Position numbers and translations under genes: made by a program
Source of the DNA: Prolixibacteraceae bacterium
GTDB lineage: Bacteria > Bacteroidota > Bacteroidia > Bacteroidales > Prolixibacteraceae
Length of the DNA stretch: 64,000 nt
Direction: 5' to 3'
NCBI GenBank assembly: GCA_025355875.1
Contig: JANXYV010000154.1
Location: forward strand, 1 to 64,000
Notes under the pieces: generated by a model
Databases searched by the model: none
Seen by the model: only the letters and a program-made list of their open reading frames with translations
Told to the model about the DNA's origin: nothing
Shown: one piece after another, positions 19,512 through 30,141 of the stretch
Numbering within the stretch: position 1 is the first letter of the stretch
Layout: every line of letters begins with the position of its first letter

Positions 19512-21410
19512 ATGAAAAAATATATTTCAATACTGATCCTCTTCCTGACCATTTCAGGATTTTCAGCCGCAATCAATCCCGATTCTCCGGAAGCCAAATA
19601 CCAGGCTGTTCAAACCAAACTTCAAACCGGATGGGGAACTTTCAACCACAAAAGTGTGTTGAGCCATGTATTATTGCCCGAAGGATTCGCAATGAATATC
19701 GGCATCAAACTGCACCAGAATAATGCTGACAATTACCTGAAAGAAGCCTATATCTCCTCACGCGGACCAAGGCCCGAGAAAATTACTCCCGGATACAAAG
19801 CCTATGATGGCAGTTATTCCGACCTGACTGTGGAATGGAATGGAGTGAAATTTAGGATCGAAAGTGCGACCACGGACAATCAGGATCTGATGTTGCTGGT
19901 TACTCCGATCCAAAATCCGGAGAATATTCCGTCAGTTATACTGGAAACCGGAATGCTTTGGAACCGATCGGGAAATCTTGAATTGGAAGGAAATGTCATT
20001 CAGGTGAAAACAAAAAACAGGAATTTAACTGTTCGTTCAACCGGTCTTCAGGGAAAGGAATTTCTGGCCAATACTTCACCTTATCTTGCCGTCAAATTCG
20101 ATCAGCCGGTAGCTTTTTATACCGGAGAGCCTAAAAGTCTTAATCAGATCAAAGAGTTGGTTGCCAAACGGAGATCGGAACTCGAATTGAAGTTTTCAAA
20201 ATATGGAGAATTTGCTCCGACTTATCAGGCCATCCAGAGTGTGGTTGGGTGGAATGTCATTTTTGATGCTTCCAAAGAGCGGATAATCATCCCGGTGAGC
20301 CGTTTGTGGAACGACAATTTTGGCGGTCAATATGTTTTGTTCGACTGGGATACCTATTTTGGTGCATGGATGGCCAGTATGGAATGTAAAGAACTGGCGT
20401 ATGCCAATGCGGTGGAAATCACCAAGTCCATTACTCCGGGAGGTTTTATTCCCAACTTCTCCGGTTCGTATGGAAACGCTTCATTCGACCGCTCGCAACC
20501 TCCGGTTGGCAGTCTGGTTTTCAATGCACTGTATAAGAAATTTCAGGACAAATGGCTGCTCGAATATGTGTACGACGATCTCCTGAAATGGAACCGGTGG
20601 TGGCCCAAAAACCGCGACAACAAAGGTTTGCTTTGTTGGGGATCTAGTGCAGTTGAACCACCTCTGAAATCAGATGGAGGAACCAACGAATGGCAGGGAG
20701 CAGCCTGGGAATCCGGACTGGATAATTCGCCGATGTTCGACAAAGTTCCGTTCAACAAACAAACCCATCTACTTGAATTGGCCGATGCCGGACTGATGGG
20801 CTTGTATGTGATGGATTGCGATCAACTGGCCGAAATAGCCAACATTCTTGGAAAAACTCAGGATGCCAAAGAGCTGAAAGAACGTGGCGAATACTACCGA
20901 AAAAATCTTGCTCAGCTGTGGGACGAAAATGCCGGAATCTACAAAAACAAACGGACCGATACCGGCGAACTTTCACCCCGGATTTCGCCCACCAATTTTT
21001 ATCCGCTACTTGCTAATGCTCCAACACAAGGACAGGCAGAACGGATGATCAAGGATCATTTGCTGAATCCGGAAGAGTTTAATGGCGAGTGGATGATGCC
21101 TTCAATTTCGGCAACCGATCCGGCTTTCAAAGATCAGGATTACTGGCGCGGACGAATCTGGGGACCGATGAATTTTCTGGTTTACCTGGGACTGAAGAAT
21201 TACGATCTTCCGAAGGCTAGAGGAGTGTTGGCCGAAAAATCGAACCGCCTGATGATGGAAAATGTGAAACTAAATGGCTACATCTATGAAAATTACAATG
21301 GTATCACCGGTAACGTAAAAGATCCTGCTGAAGGAAAACGAATGGGGGACAATTACTACCACTGGGGCGCTTTGCTGGGATTTATCAAGCTGATTGAAAA
21401 CGGGTTCTAG
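19512..21410 (+). CDS. GH63/trehalase-like (MGH1-like) glycoside hydrolase
   Basis: FDWDTYFGAWMAS, NEWQGAAWESGLDNSPMFD, YWRGRIWGPMNFLVYLGL, YYHWGALLGFI. Start set to the ATG at 19512; the ORF-track start (TTG at 19470) lies inside the MITE. Confidence 0.82.
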   Translation: MKKYISILILFLTISGFSAAINPDSPEAKYQAVQTKLQTGWGTFNHKSVLSHVLLPEGFAMNIGIKLHQNNADNYLKEAYISSRGPRPEKITPGYKAYDGSYSDLTVEWNGVKFRIESATTDNQDLMLLVTPIQNPENIPSVILETGMLWNRSGNLELEGNVIQVKTKNRNLTVRSTGLQGKEFLANTSPYLAVKFDQPVAFYTGEPKSLNQIKELVAKRRSELELKFSKYGEFAPTYQAIQSVVGWNVIFDASKERIIIPVSRLWNDNFGGQYVLFDWDTYFGAWMASMECKELAYANAVEITKSITPGGFIPNFSGSYGNASFDRSQPPVGSLVFNALYKKFQDKWLLEYVYDDLLKWNRWWPKNRDNKGLLCWGSSAVEPPLKSDGGTNEWQGAAWESGLDNSPMFDKVPFNKQTHLLELADAGLMGLYVMDCDQLAEIANILGKTQDAKELKERGEYYRKNLAQLWDENAGIYKNKRTDTGELSPRISPTNFYPLLANAPTQGQAERMIKDHLLNPEEFNGEWMMPSISATDPAFKDQDYWRGRIWGPMNFLVYLGLKNYDLPKARGVLAEKSNRLMMENVKLNGYIYENYNGITGNVKDPAEGKRMGDNYYHWGALLGFIKLIENGF

Positions 21411-21527
21411 ACGATTGAGTTTTCTGAAACATTATTTTTTTCGAATATTCGCTTCTGTTTCGGCATATTGTCTTGTCGGTATTCGGCAGATTCTTAATTT
21501 TGCCAGCCAAATAATAATTTGTACAAC

Positions 21528-22031
21528 ATGAAAAAGACTATTCAGGTAATCCTTCTGGTTCTTATTTGTTCAGTCGGACAGGCCAAAAGCGCGAAAGAAT
21601 ATTACAACGAAGCCAACGAAAAGCTCGATCAGAAAAGATATAAGGAGGCAATCCGCGAATACAATAAGGCGATTGAAATAGACGAATCTTTTGCTGCGGC
21701 CTATTACAACAGGGGAATAGCTAAAAATGACCTAAAAGATTACAAGGGGGCACTTTCAGACTATTCAAAAACAATTGAACTGAACCCAACCCACGCGTTG
21801 GCATACAATAACCGCGGATTAGTCAGGAAATCACTGAACGATCTTGATGGTGCTTACGAAGACTATTGCAAAGCAATTGAAATCAATCCAAATTTTGCTT
21901 CCGCCTATTTTAACCGGGGGAGCATCAAAGTGCTGAAAGAACAACCAGAACTTAGTTGTGAAGATTTTAAACAAGCACTTGTTCTTGGCCAAAATAAGGC
22001 ACTGGAATATATTTCGAAATACTGCAAATAG
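21528..22031 (+). CDS. Tetratricopeptide-repeat protein
   Basis: Three or more TPR units: YKEAIREYNKAIEIDESFAAAYYNRGIAKNDLKDYKGALSDYSKTIELNPTHALAYNNRG. Confidence 0.9.
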   Translation: MKKTIQVILLVLICSVGQAKSAKEYYNEANEKLDQKRYKEAIREYNKAIEIDESFAAAYYNRGIAKNDLKDYKGALSDYSKTIELNPTHALAYNNRGLVRKSLNDLDGAYEDYCKAIEINPNFASAYFNRGSIKVLKEQPELSCEDFKQALVLGQNKALEYISKYCK

Positions 22032-22037
22032 ACTAAA

Positions 22038-24488
22038 TTATTTAGTTACTTTGATCACCTCACCTTTCCGTGTATCAACATCATACTCGTAAATTTTCTT
22101 CAATACCGGCGCTGAAACTTTATTTTCAGAATGATTCAGTGTTGTTTGAATCTTAGCAACGGTAAAGAATGCATTTGGGTTTTCTCCATTGGCAACTTTC
22201 AATCCTTTGCCTTTCAGCGGAGAATAAGAACGAATGCGGCAATTTCCACCAAGCGAAGATTTGATGGTGGCTTTTACCACCTCGCCATTTTTCCATTGCA
22301 TTCTCACCTCGAAACCACCAAAAGCCTTCAATCCGCTTACACTTCCATCTTTCCAAATCGAAGGAAGCGCAGGCAACAGCTGAATGGCCCCATCCTGACT
22401 CTGAAGCAGCATTTCTGCAATTCCGGAGGTGCATCCAAAGTTACCGTCAATCTGGAAAGGCGGATGTGCATCGAAAAGATTTGGATAGGTTCCTCCCTGC
22501 ATTCTTCCGCCGCCCAAAATGGGTTTCAGCTGTTCGGTGATCAATTTGTAGGCATGATCACCATCGAGCAAACGTGCCCAGAAATTGACTTTCCAACCCA
22601 TCGACCATCCGGTTGAAGCATCACCACGGGCAATTAAAGTGGTTTTTGCCGCATTGAATAATTCAGGATTACGATAGGGCGAAATCTGGTTCGAAGGGAA
22701 AAGTCCGTACAAATGAGAAACGTGCCGGTGTTTATCGTCCGGATTATCCAAATCTTCCATCCATTCCTGCAATTGTCCCCATTTCCCGACTTGCATAGGC
22801 GGCATCCTTTTTAAGGTTTCGCTCAAAGTTACCGACAATTCCTGATCGGTATTCAAAATATGAGCTGCTTCCATGGTTTTTGTGAACAGATCGAATACCA
22901 GTTGGTTGTCCATGGTAACTCCGGCAGCCAAAGTTGATGGCCGGCCCTGTGGGTTATTTTCAGGAGAAGTAGATGGACAAACAACCAGCCAATGATTTAC
23001 CGGTTCTTCCACCAGGTAATCGAGGAAAAACATGGCTGCTCCTTTGATCGCCGGATAAATCGATTTCAGGTATTCTTTATCGCCATTGTATGCATACTTC
23101 TCGAACAGATGTTGAGAAAGCCAGGCAGCACCCATCGGCCACATGCCCCAGGTTGCCCCATCGATCGGTCCGTTAATGCGCCATATATCGGTATTGTGGT
23201 GCAAAACCCAGCCTCCGGCGCCATACATATCTTTGGCTGTTTGTTTCCCGGTTTCCGAAAGTTCCCGAATCATTTGAATCAATGGCTCATTCATTTCGGT
23301 CATGTTGGTAATTTCTGAGGGCCAGTAATTCATTTCAGTGTTGATATTCACCGTGTATTTGCTGTCCCATGCCGGTGCCAGCTGATCGGTCCAGATTCCC
23401 TGAAGATTCGCAGGTTGTCCGCCTTGTCGCGAAGCTGAAATCAGCAAATAACGACCAAACTGGAAATAAAGGCTTACAAACTGAGGATCGTTTCCTTTTG
23501 CGAAGTCTGCCAAACGCACATTGGTTGGATTTTTAACAGCATCAGTTACACCCAGATCAAGTTTTACTCTATTGAAATAGTTTTGAAAATCGGCGACATG
23601 ATCTTTCAAAATCTGGTCGTAATTCTTTTTTAAGGCTTTCTGAAGATAGCTGGTCGCCCTTTCTTCTTCGTTGGCACTTAAATCATGGTAGTTCACGAAA
23701 TTGGTAGCAATGGAAATATAAAGCGTAACTTCATCAGCATTGGCCACATTCAGAGAACCTTCGGAAGCAGTCACAGTACCACTTTTAGCCACGATTTTTA
23801 CTCGGGCCTGAAATTTTACACTTCCCGGCATCTTTTCAAATTCGCTTGTAATTCCTGATAGGATGAGTTCGCCGTCAGCATTCGAAGTAACGGTTACTTC
23901 CGAAGGTTTTGGGCGATCCATAGTGGCTGAAAATGTTACTGAACCAGGCTTATTGGCCTTGATCCGGGCAACGATGACCTGATCAGGAAAAGATGAAAAC
24001 ACACTTGTTTCGTATTTCACGCCATTTGACTCGTAACGGGAAGAGGCTGTTGCTTTTTCCAGATTGAGTTCACGGTAATAGTTCGTAAAATGCTCATGTC
24101 CGGGGAAAGTCAATTTCAGGTTACCCACGGTTTGGTAGGGCATTCCGTGCGACTTTTTCGTAATAATACTCTTATTCACCAAATCCTGTGCTTCCTTGTA
24201 TTTGCCACCAAATATCAGTTGCCTGACTTCAGGCAAAGCCGCTTTTGCATCCGGATTATCGTTCCGGTTAGGTTGCCCGGCCCATAAGGTATTTTCGTTC
24301 AATTGAATGACTTCATTACTTGGATTGCCAAAAACCATCGCTCCCAAACGGCCATTCCCTATCGGCAAAGCTTCAACCCATTGTTTGGCGGGCTGGTCGT
24401 ACCAAAGTTTTAACAAGGAGTTATCCTGAGCATTGACTTCAAAAACTATTGCCAGACTCAATACCCAATAAGCGATTATCTTCTTCAT
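22038..24488 (-). CDS. GH95 alpha-L-fucosidase/alpha-L-galactosidase
   Basis: [60 protein letters not shown]. Start chosen at MKKIIAYW. Confidence 0.92.
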   Translation of the reverse strand: MKKIIAYWVLSLAIVFEVNAQDNSLLKLWYDQPAKQWVEALPIGNGRLGAMVFGNPSNEVIQLNENTLWAGQPNRNDNPDAKAALPEVRQLIFGGKYKEAQDLVNKSIITKKSHGMPYQTVGNLKLTFPGHEHFTNYYRELNLEKATASSRYESNGVKYETSVFSSFPDQVIVARIKANKPGSVTFSATMDRPKPSEVTVTSNADGELILSGITSEFEKMPGSVKFQARVKIVAKSGTVTASEGSLNVANADEVTLYISIATNFVNYHDLSANEEERATSYLQKALKKNYDQILKDHVADFQNYFNRVKLDLGVTDAVKNPTNVRLADFAKGNDPQFVSLYFQFGRYLLISASRQGGQPANLQGIWTDQLAPAWDSKYTVNINTEMNYWPSEITNMTEMNEPLIQMIRELSETGKQTAKDMYGAGGWVLHHNTDIWRINGPIDGATWGMWPMGAAWLSQHLFEKYAYNGDKEYLKSIYPAIKGAAMFFLDYLVEEPVNHWLVVCPSTSPENNPQGRPSTLAAGVTMDNQLVFDLFTKTMEAAHILNTDQELSVTLSETLKRMPPMQVGKWGQLQEWMEDLDNPDDKHRHVSHLYGLFPSNQISPYRNPELFNAAKTTLIARGDASTGWSMGWKVNFWARLLDGDHAYKLITEQLKPILGGGRMQGGTYPNLFDAHPPFQIDGNFGCTSGIAEMLLQSQDGAIQLLPALPSIWKDGSVSGLKAFGGFEVRMQWKNGEVVKATIKSSLGGNCRIRSYSPLKGKGLKVANGENPNAFFTVAKIQTTLNHSENKVSAPVLKKIYEYDVDTRKGEVIKVTK

Positions 24489-24523
24489 TTCTTTTCGATA
24501 TAATTCAAAGTTCAATTTGCATT

Positions 24524-25873
24524 TTATTTAAACTGCACCCAGTCAATTTCAACCAGATTTTCATCTTTCAGCACCACAACCAAATTATGGATTCCAGCCT
24601 GAAATTTGGATACTTTTGCTTCAACCGTGTTCCAACTTTTACCTTTTGGAACTTTAACTTCGGCCATCACCGGCCCATCAATTTTATCCAGATGAATTTG
24701 AAGAGTGCTTCCTTTTTCAGACAAAGCCTTGACTTGAAATGATTTTAGCTTCGATTTACCAAAATCAACGGTATTGTATTTCACCCAGGAACTTTTGCTT
24801 TTCAGTATGGTTTTCCAGCCTTTGAAGGTATTGGTCGAATCCAGAAATGCAATGGAGGAACCGGTTTCGCTTTTGCTGCTGTACCGGTCGATTTCAATTG
24901 TATTTGTAGCGCTGGTCACTCCCACGCCACGAAATGTTGGTGTTACTTTTTGAATGGTTCCATCAGCATTAAAGAATAGACTGTCGGCACAAATTGATCG
25001 GTTTTTATCGAATTTGGGTGAATAGGCATCCTGATGATAAAATAAGTACCATTGATCTTTGTACTGAACGAAAGACTGGTGATTGGTCCAACAGTTCATG
25101 GGCGATTCGTCCATCACCACTCCTGCCATTTTGAAAGGTCCCATCGGATTGTCACCAATGGCGTATTCAAGCCTTTCGATTTTGTTTTCCACATGCGGAA
25201 TGGTCAGGTAATAAATTCCTTTGCGTTCAAACAAAAAAGGGCCTTCTTTCAGGCCTTTCGACGGAAGATTAGCAATAATCTGTGGTTCTGAGGCCAACTC
25301 GGTCATGTTATCTTTCAGTTTTGCCACAACGATGTTTCCCATGGCCCAGTACAAATAGGCCTGTCCGTCTTTGTCGATAAACACGTTGGGATCGATGCCA
25401 AACACTCCTTTTATCGGTTCTGGAAGCGGCAGATATGGCCCTTCAGGTTTATCGGCGATGGCCACTCCGATTCCAAAACCCTTCCTTCCGTTGGCATCGG
25501 CCACATTTTTGTTTGCCGGAAAATAGAAGTAATACTTTCCGTTGCGTTCGATACAATCGGGAGCCCACATACTGTAGGAAGTTGAATCGACCCATTTTAC
25601 TTTGTTCTGGCTTACGATCATCCCTTGATCGGTCCAGTCGGTTAGGTTTTCAGAAGAAAACACATGATAATCTGCCATACAAAACCAGTCTTTGCGTCCC
25701 GGTTTTTCTGCGGGGGTAGGAATGTCGTGCGAAGGAAATACATAGACTTTCCCATTGAATACTCTTGCCGTTGGATCGGCAGAAAACTGGTTCCGAACAA
25801 TTGGGTTTTGAGCTGAAAGAGTATTGATTCCGATCAGAGCTAAACCGAAAATGAATAATTTATAATTTTTCAT
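24524..25873 (-). CDS. GH43 glycosidase with C-terminal CBM6-like domain
   Basis: [66 protein letters not shown]-terminal [28 protein letters not shown]. Start at [10 protein letters not shown]. Confidence 0.9.
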   Translation of the reverse strand: MKNYKLFIFGLALIGINTLSAQNPIVRNQFSADPTARVFNGKVYVFPSHDIPTPAEKPGRKDWFCMADYHVFSSENLTDWTDQGMIVSQNKVKWVDSTSYSMWAPDCIERNGKYYFYFPANKNVADANGRKGFGIGVAIADKPEGPYLPLPEPIKGVFGIDPNVFIDKDGQAYLYWAMGNIVVAKLKDNMTELASEPQIIANLPSKGLKEGPFLFERKGIYYLTIPHVENKIERLEYAIGDNPMGPFKMAGVVMDESPMNCWTNHQSFVQYKDQWYLFYHQDAYSPKFDKNRSICADSLFFNADGTIQKVTPTFRGVGVTSATNTIEIDRYSSKSETGSSIAFLDSTNTFKGWKTILKSKSSWVKYNTVDFGKSKLKSFQVKALSEKGSTLQIHLDKIDGPVMAEVKVPKGKSWNTVEAKVSKFQAGIHNLVVVLKDENLVEIDWVQFK

Positions 25874-25890
25874 GATTATTTTTTTATGTA

Positions 25891-28521
25891 TTACTTTGTT
25901 TCTTTCACCAATTCCTCCACAGCATTCGCCAGGAAGATGTACCAGGCACCACCGTCGATGATGCATTCGTTTTCGCCCCACAAGAACGGCCAGTCATCTT
26001 TGTTTTCAAGATAGTCAGGATTTAACAGGATCAGGCCGGGAACAACGCCACCGGCAATGGTTGTAAAATCGGCCCGGTTATTTCCATAGGCAGCTTTCTT
26101 GGAATGAGCACCAACGGCATTTACAAATGACAGATTGGAATACGGATGGCAACCATAAATATAATTAAGACCCTGATACACATATTCTTTGCCAATAATG
26201 TCAGGAAAAGCCTTGTAAGCATAGTAATTTGTAATTGCCCAGTTGATTACATTCGACGTTCCTCCCCAACCCCGAACAGACATCGGAACCCCAAAAGGAT
26301 TTTCCTTTTTGTTCAGGTCGATCGATTCCTTGTATTTCAGCATATAGTCTTTGAGCTTTGTTTTATAATCAGCGTCCATGTATGGAACAGCCATCAAAAT
26401 CTGAATGAGGTTGCCGCGCCCGCCAAAACCCGCAAAATAACCAGAGCCCCGACCCTTTTGCGTGGACATCCGATCGAGCATTGGCCACACTTGTTCAAGA
26501 AACCGGTCGGCATATTTCTTTTCTTTGGTAGTGATATACAATTGAAGTGCAGGAACCATGTCGGCGCCTTTCCCCATCATTTTTGAAAACTGATCTTCAT
26601 TTTCATTGGGCGTTTTGGTAGCCTCATCCGCTTCGTCAAACAGCCTTTTGGCACAGGCTAAACTTCGGTCGGCAAGATCGTTGTTGAACCCTCTGAGCGC
26701 GCGGCTGGCTTCAGCCAACGAGGCTGCAGTTTGAAAGTCGAGGAAACTGGATCGATTGGTAAAAGCCCAGCGATCGTCCAGAGTTCCGCTGGTTAAACCG
26801 TCTGATTCGTAAGGCTTCAGGTTTGGATTGTATTTCAGGTTGTCCGTTTCGTTGATTGCATCGCCCAAATGATGGTATTGATGAAGATTCGGAACAACAA
26901 TTCCGCGAACCGGATGACCAATGTTTTCGCATTGAGCAACCAGATTTAAGGTGCCATGTTCAATTTGCTGCAACATATCCGGTTTTCCATCCGGACGATG
27001 AATATCAACATATCGGGTTTTCTGGTCAATGTAAGTTTCATCGCGAGCAACTTTGAAATTCTCCCAGGAATCTACAAAACTTGAAATGACGCTGTTGTGC
27101 GAACCGGTCTGAATATCAAAATCTCCGGCATCGAACCAGCCACCAATAGCCATGTTCGGAATCCGTTCCAGCGATTTGTATTTGGTATCCGTGGCTGGTC
27201 CCTGAACATATCCATCAAAATGCTGATGATTGACCGGGGCCTGAAGACAATCGTCCAGGTAAGGAGCACCATGCCACACGCGGTAAGCCTCGTTGACTTC
27301 CATGTGATCCATTTGTACCGGGAACCAAACATCCATGGTCGGATGCCAGATATTGTCGTAAACATTCGGCCCGATTGAAAATGTATTTGTTTTTTGATCG
27401 CCGTACTGAATAAAATAAACTCCGGATTCTTTTACTGAACTAAAGTCAAATTTGGCATAATTGTAACGGAGGTATTTCCCCCAAACTTTCACTTCCCCCT
27501 TCAGTTTCTCAACAATTTTCCCTTCCGGAGTAACCTGAAAAACAGAAGCTTTGGTTAACGGTGTATCATTTTTATCCAGTTCAATAACTGCCACTTTTTC
27601 CTGAACCGGAATATAACCTACCTGTGAAAATCCAATAACCGGTTTCCTGATCCAGTTGGGAATCGCACTGGGTTCGATAAACCAGGTCAGCACTTTGCCG
27701 GTTTTATTGGCCGGAAGCAAACTGCGAACGACGTACCAACCGTTCTGGGCCAGGTTGCGACCATCAAACAACATCAGATCAGCATCAAACGACTGAACTT
27801 TCACCATTTGTTCGGGATCTTCAGGCGCCAGAACAATTGTTTTGCCTGAAGCTATTGGAAAAGGCACAATAAATTCGTCCCTGCCCCGGTCATCAAAAGT
27901 GGTATGTCCGGCAAATTGAGGAATCTTTTTACTGATGGATTCAATTTTCGTGTTGCTGGCCGGATACCTTGGAAAAAGTCCCGGTTTTCCGTCCATAAAA
28001 TAGGTCTTTTCAAAGTATGCCGAGGGTAAAAATTCAAGGTTAAACCCTGCGATTCCCTCAAGTTCCTTGGGCAGTGCCTGGTCTAAAAAAACATTGATTT
28101 CAAATCCGTTATCTTTCGGAGAAACACTTATTCTGGAATTAAAATTATAGGCTTTATAAGTCAGTTCAACATTGATGGTGTTGGTGGCCCGATCCACTTT
28201 CCGGTCGACCATGGTTGGAATCAAATCCCATTGTTCCGGAGTATTTTGCAATCGGACGGCACCTCCGGTTGAAGTTCTGACTCCGTGGTGAATGATTTCA
28301 ATCCCGGCGGTTTTCTCGTCGAAAAACATCCCGTTATATTGGTCGCTGAAAACCAAAACATTAACGCCAGGTTTTTCGAAATATTCCAGATCGTTGATTT
28401 TTAGAGCTTGGCCAAGGGCATGATTTGTAAGCAAACAAATACTGATAAGTACTTCAAAGACAGCGAATGAAAACTGTAGATTTTTAGGTTTGAACAGGTA
28501 AAATTGCATCGGTTTATTCAT
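25891..28521 (-). CDS. GH9 glycoside hydrolase with CelD_N-like Ig domain and extra N-terminal domain
   Basis: PVIGFSQVGYIPVQEKVAVIEL (Ig N-terminal), GGWFDAGDFDIQTG, VNAVGAHSKKAAYGN, WGENECIIDGGAWYIFLANAVEELV. Confidence 0.88.
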   Translation of the reverse strand: MNKPMQFYLFKPKNLQFSFAVFEVLISICLLTNHALGQALKINDLEYFEKPGVNVLVFSDQYNGMFFDEKTAGIEIIHHGVRTSTGGAVRLQNTPEQWDLIPTMVDRKVDRATNTINVELTYKAYNFNSRISVSPKDNGFEINVFLDQALPKELEGIAGFNLEFLPSAYFEKTYFMDGKPGLFPRYPASNTKIESISKKIPQFAGHTTFDDRGRDEFIVPFPIASGKTIVLAPEDPEQMVKVQSFDADLMLFDGRNLAQNGWYVVRSLLPANKTGKVLTWFIEPSAIPNWIRKPVIGFSQVGYIPVQEKVAVIELDKNDTPLTKASVFQVTPEGKIVEKLKGEVKVWGKYLRYNYAKFDFSSVKESGVYFIQYGDQKTNTFSIGPNVYDNIWHPTMDVWFPVQMDHMEVNEAYRVWHGAPYLDDCLQAPVNHQHFDGYVQGPATDTKYKSLERIPNMAIGGWFDAGDFDIQTGSHNSVISSFVDSWENFKVARDETYIDQKTRYVDIHRPDGKPDMLQQIEHGTLNLVAQCENIGHPVRGIVVPNLHQYHHLGDAINETDNLKYNPNLKPYESDGLTSGTLDDRWAFTNRSSFLDFQTAASLAEASRALRGFNNDLADRSLACAKRLFDEADEATKTPNENEDQFSKMMGKGADMVPALQLYITTKEKKYADRFLEQVWPMLDRMSTQKGRGSGYFAGFGGRGNLIQILMAVPYMDADYKTKLKDYMLKYKESIDLNKKENPFGVPMSVRGWGGTSNVINWAITNYYAYKAFPDIIGKEYVYQGLNYIYGCHPYSNLSFVNAVGAHSKKAAYGNNRADFTTIAGGVVPGLILLNPDYLENKDDWPFLWGENECIIDGGAWYIFLANAVEELVKETK

Positions 28522-28542
28522 TTTGTGGTTTATAATTATTCT

Positions 28543-30123
28543 TTAATTCGCTTTGCTTATCTGATCGCTGATGTGGAAGTAATCGAAATCGGCAAAGCCA
28601 CCCGGATTTTTGGAAGCATAATTGAACAAGCCAAAACGGTAACCCATAAAATGTTCCATCAGGGTATATTCCATTTTAAGTGACCCACCAATCACGTTCC
28701 ATTTCTTACCATCCAGACTGTAATAGAAGTTGGCAAGGTCAATTTTCTCCCGGTAGTCGCAGTCAATTTTCAGGTAAACTTTATTCTGGGATAACGGAAT
28801 ACTTTGCAATTCTGTAGGATGATCGGTTTTGTTGCTGACCATGAAAATGAATTTCTTACCATTCACCATTTTTACGCCGACCTGCCCGAATTTCCGCTGG
28901 AAAGTACATAAACCGGCAAAATCGCCATCTTTCATGTTCATAACGTCTATCAAAGTCGATCCCGAAGACACTGGGCCAAAGGTACGCTGAGTCAGGGTGT
29001 TTCTTGATTTTAGGAACAAGCTGTCGATCCGTCCGGTCTTCAGGCGTAAAAAGCCTTTTCGTTCCGAAACCGACCACAAACTGTTGTCAGGATTATGGTT
29101 CCACTGCCAAACCAATGGTAAGGCAGGTTCTCCTTTTTTGCGACTAAACTCATCGCTGTTGACAATTCCCGGAATTAGCCCTTTGCTGGCTGGCAAATCA
29201 AGCGTTTCAGGCACTTTCCCATCAACACCAATTATCGGCCATCCATCTTCCCATTTCATCGGAACAAAAAAAGGAATGCGGCCAACCGCACCATGATCCT
29301 GGAACAAGTAGGCAAACCAGCGACCATCGGGCGTATCAATGATTCCACCTTGTGCAACGCCTTTATCCTGAAGCGCAATTCGACCTTCCCACGGACCAAG
29401 CAAATTATCTGCACGATGAACAGTTACCGTGCGCATGCCACCCCTTGGCCAGACAATGTTGAAGAGATAATATTTACCGTTCACTTTAAAAAGCTGAGAA
29501 CCTTCAGCGCCAAGCATGATTTTATCTCCGGCAGGTTTACTGGCATTTTCAATAAGAACCTGATTGATACCACCTTCTTTTACGCCGGTCAAATCGTCTT
29601 TCAGTTCTACAATAGTCAGTCTTCCGTTACCGGTGATCAAATAGGCATGTCCATTGTCAAAAACCAAAGAGCAATCATGGAACCCAGGTGTAAACTCCGT
29701 AACCGTCCATGGACCTTTTTCAATGTCTTTAGTTTTATAAATATAGGTCTTATTGGTGGTTTGAGCATAGGTTTCAACGTAATAAAACCCATTGTAATAG
29801 CGCATACTGCTTGCCCATGAACCCTTTCCATAGTTACTTTTCCCGTTTACAAGATTTAGTTCATCGGTGTCGCCCAGTGAGTAGCTGGCATAATTCACCA
29901 ATTGCCAGTTCACCAGATCTTTCGACTTCATGATTGGCACACCCGGACTCATGTGCATGGTTGTGCTACTCATGTAATACGTATCTCCTACGCGAATCAT
30001 CGACATATCGGGAACATCAGCCCAAATGATTGGATTTTGAGCTTTGGATACCTGTGCCGAAATTTCGGAAACGAACGCTGACAGGATAATTAAAGCTACG
30101 GCAGCATAAATTGATTTTTTCAT
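28543..30123 (-). CDS. GH43 beta-xylosidase/arabinofuranosidase with C-terminal beta-sandwich
   Basis: NPIIWADVPDMSMIRVGDTYYMSSTTMHMSPGVPIMKSKDLVNW; QGGIIDTPDGRWFAYLFQDHGAVGR. Confidence 0.92.
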   Translation of the reverse strand: MKKSIYAAVALIILSAFVSEISAQVSKAQNPIIWADVPDMSMIRVGDTYYMSSTTMHMSPGVPIMKSKDLVNWQLVNYASYSLGDTDELNLVNGKSNYGKGSWASSMRYYNGFYYVETYAQTTNKTYIYKTKDIEKGPWTVTEFTPGFHDCSLVFDNGHAYLITGNGRLTIVELKDDLTGVKEGGINQVLIENASKPAGDKIMLGAEGSQLFKVNGKYYLFNIVWPRGGMRTVTVHRADNLLGPWEGRIALQDKGVAQGGIIDTPDGRWFAYLFQDHGAVGRIPFFVPMKWEDGWPIIGVDGKVPETLDLPASKGLIPGIVNSDEFSRKKGEPALPLVWQWNHNPDNSLWSVSERKGFLRLKTGRIDSLFLKSRNTLTQRTFGPVSSGSTLIDVMNMKDGDFAGLCTFQRKFGQVGVKMVNGKKFIFMVSNKTDHPTELQSIPLSQNKVYLKIDCDYREKIDLANFYYSLDGKKWNVIGGSLKMEYTLMEHFMGYRFGLFNYASKNPGGFADFDYFHISDQISKAN

Positions 30124-30141
30124 TTCAAAAAGGTTAACGGT

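Noticed and set aside
19451-19723. 90-aa plus-strand ORF
   Set aside because: Starts inside the MITE and overlaps the GH63-like gene in another frame; artefact
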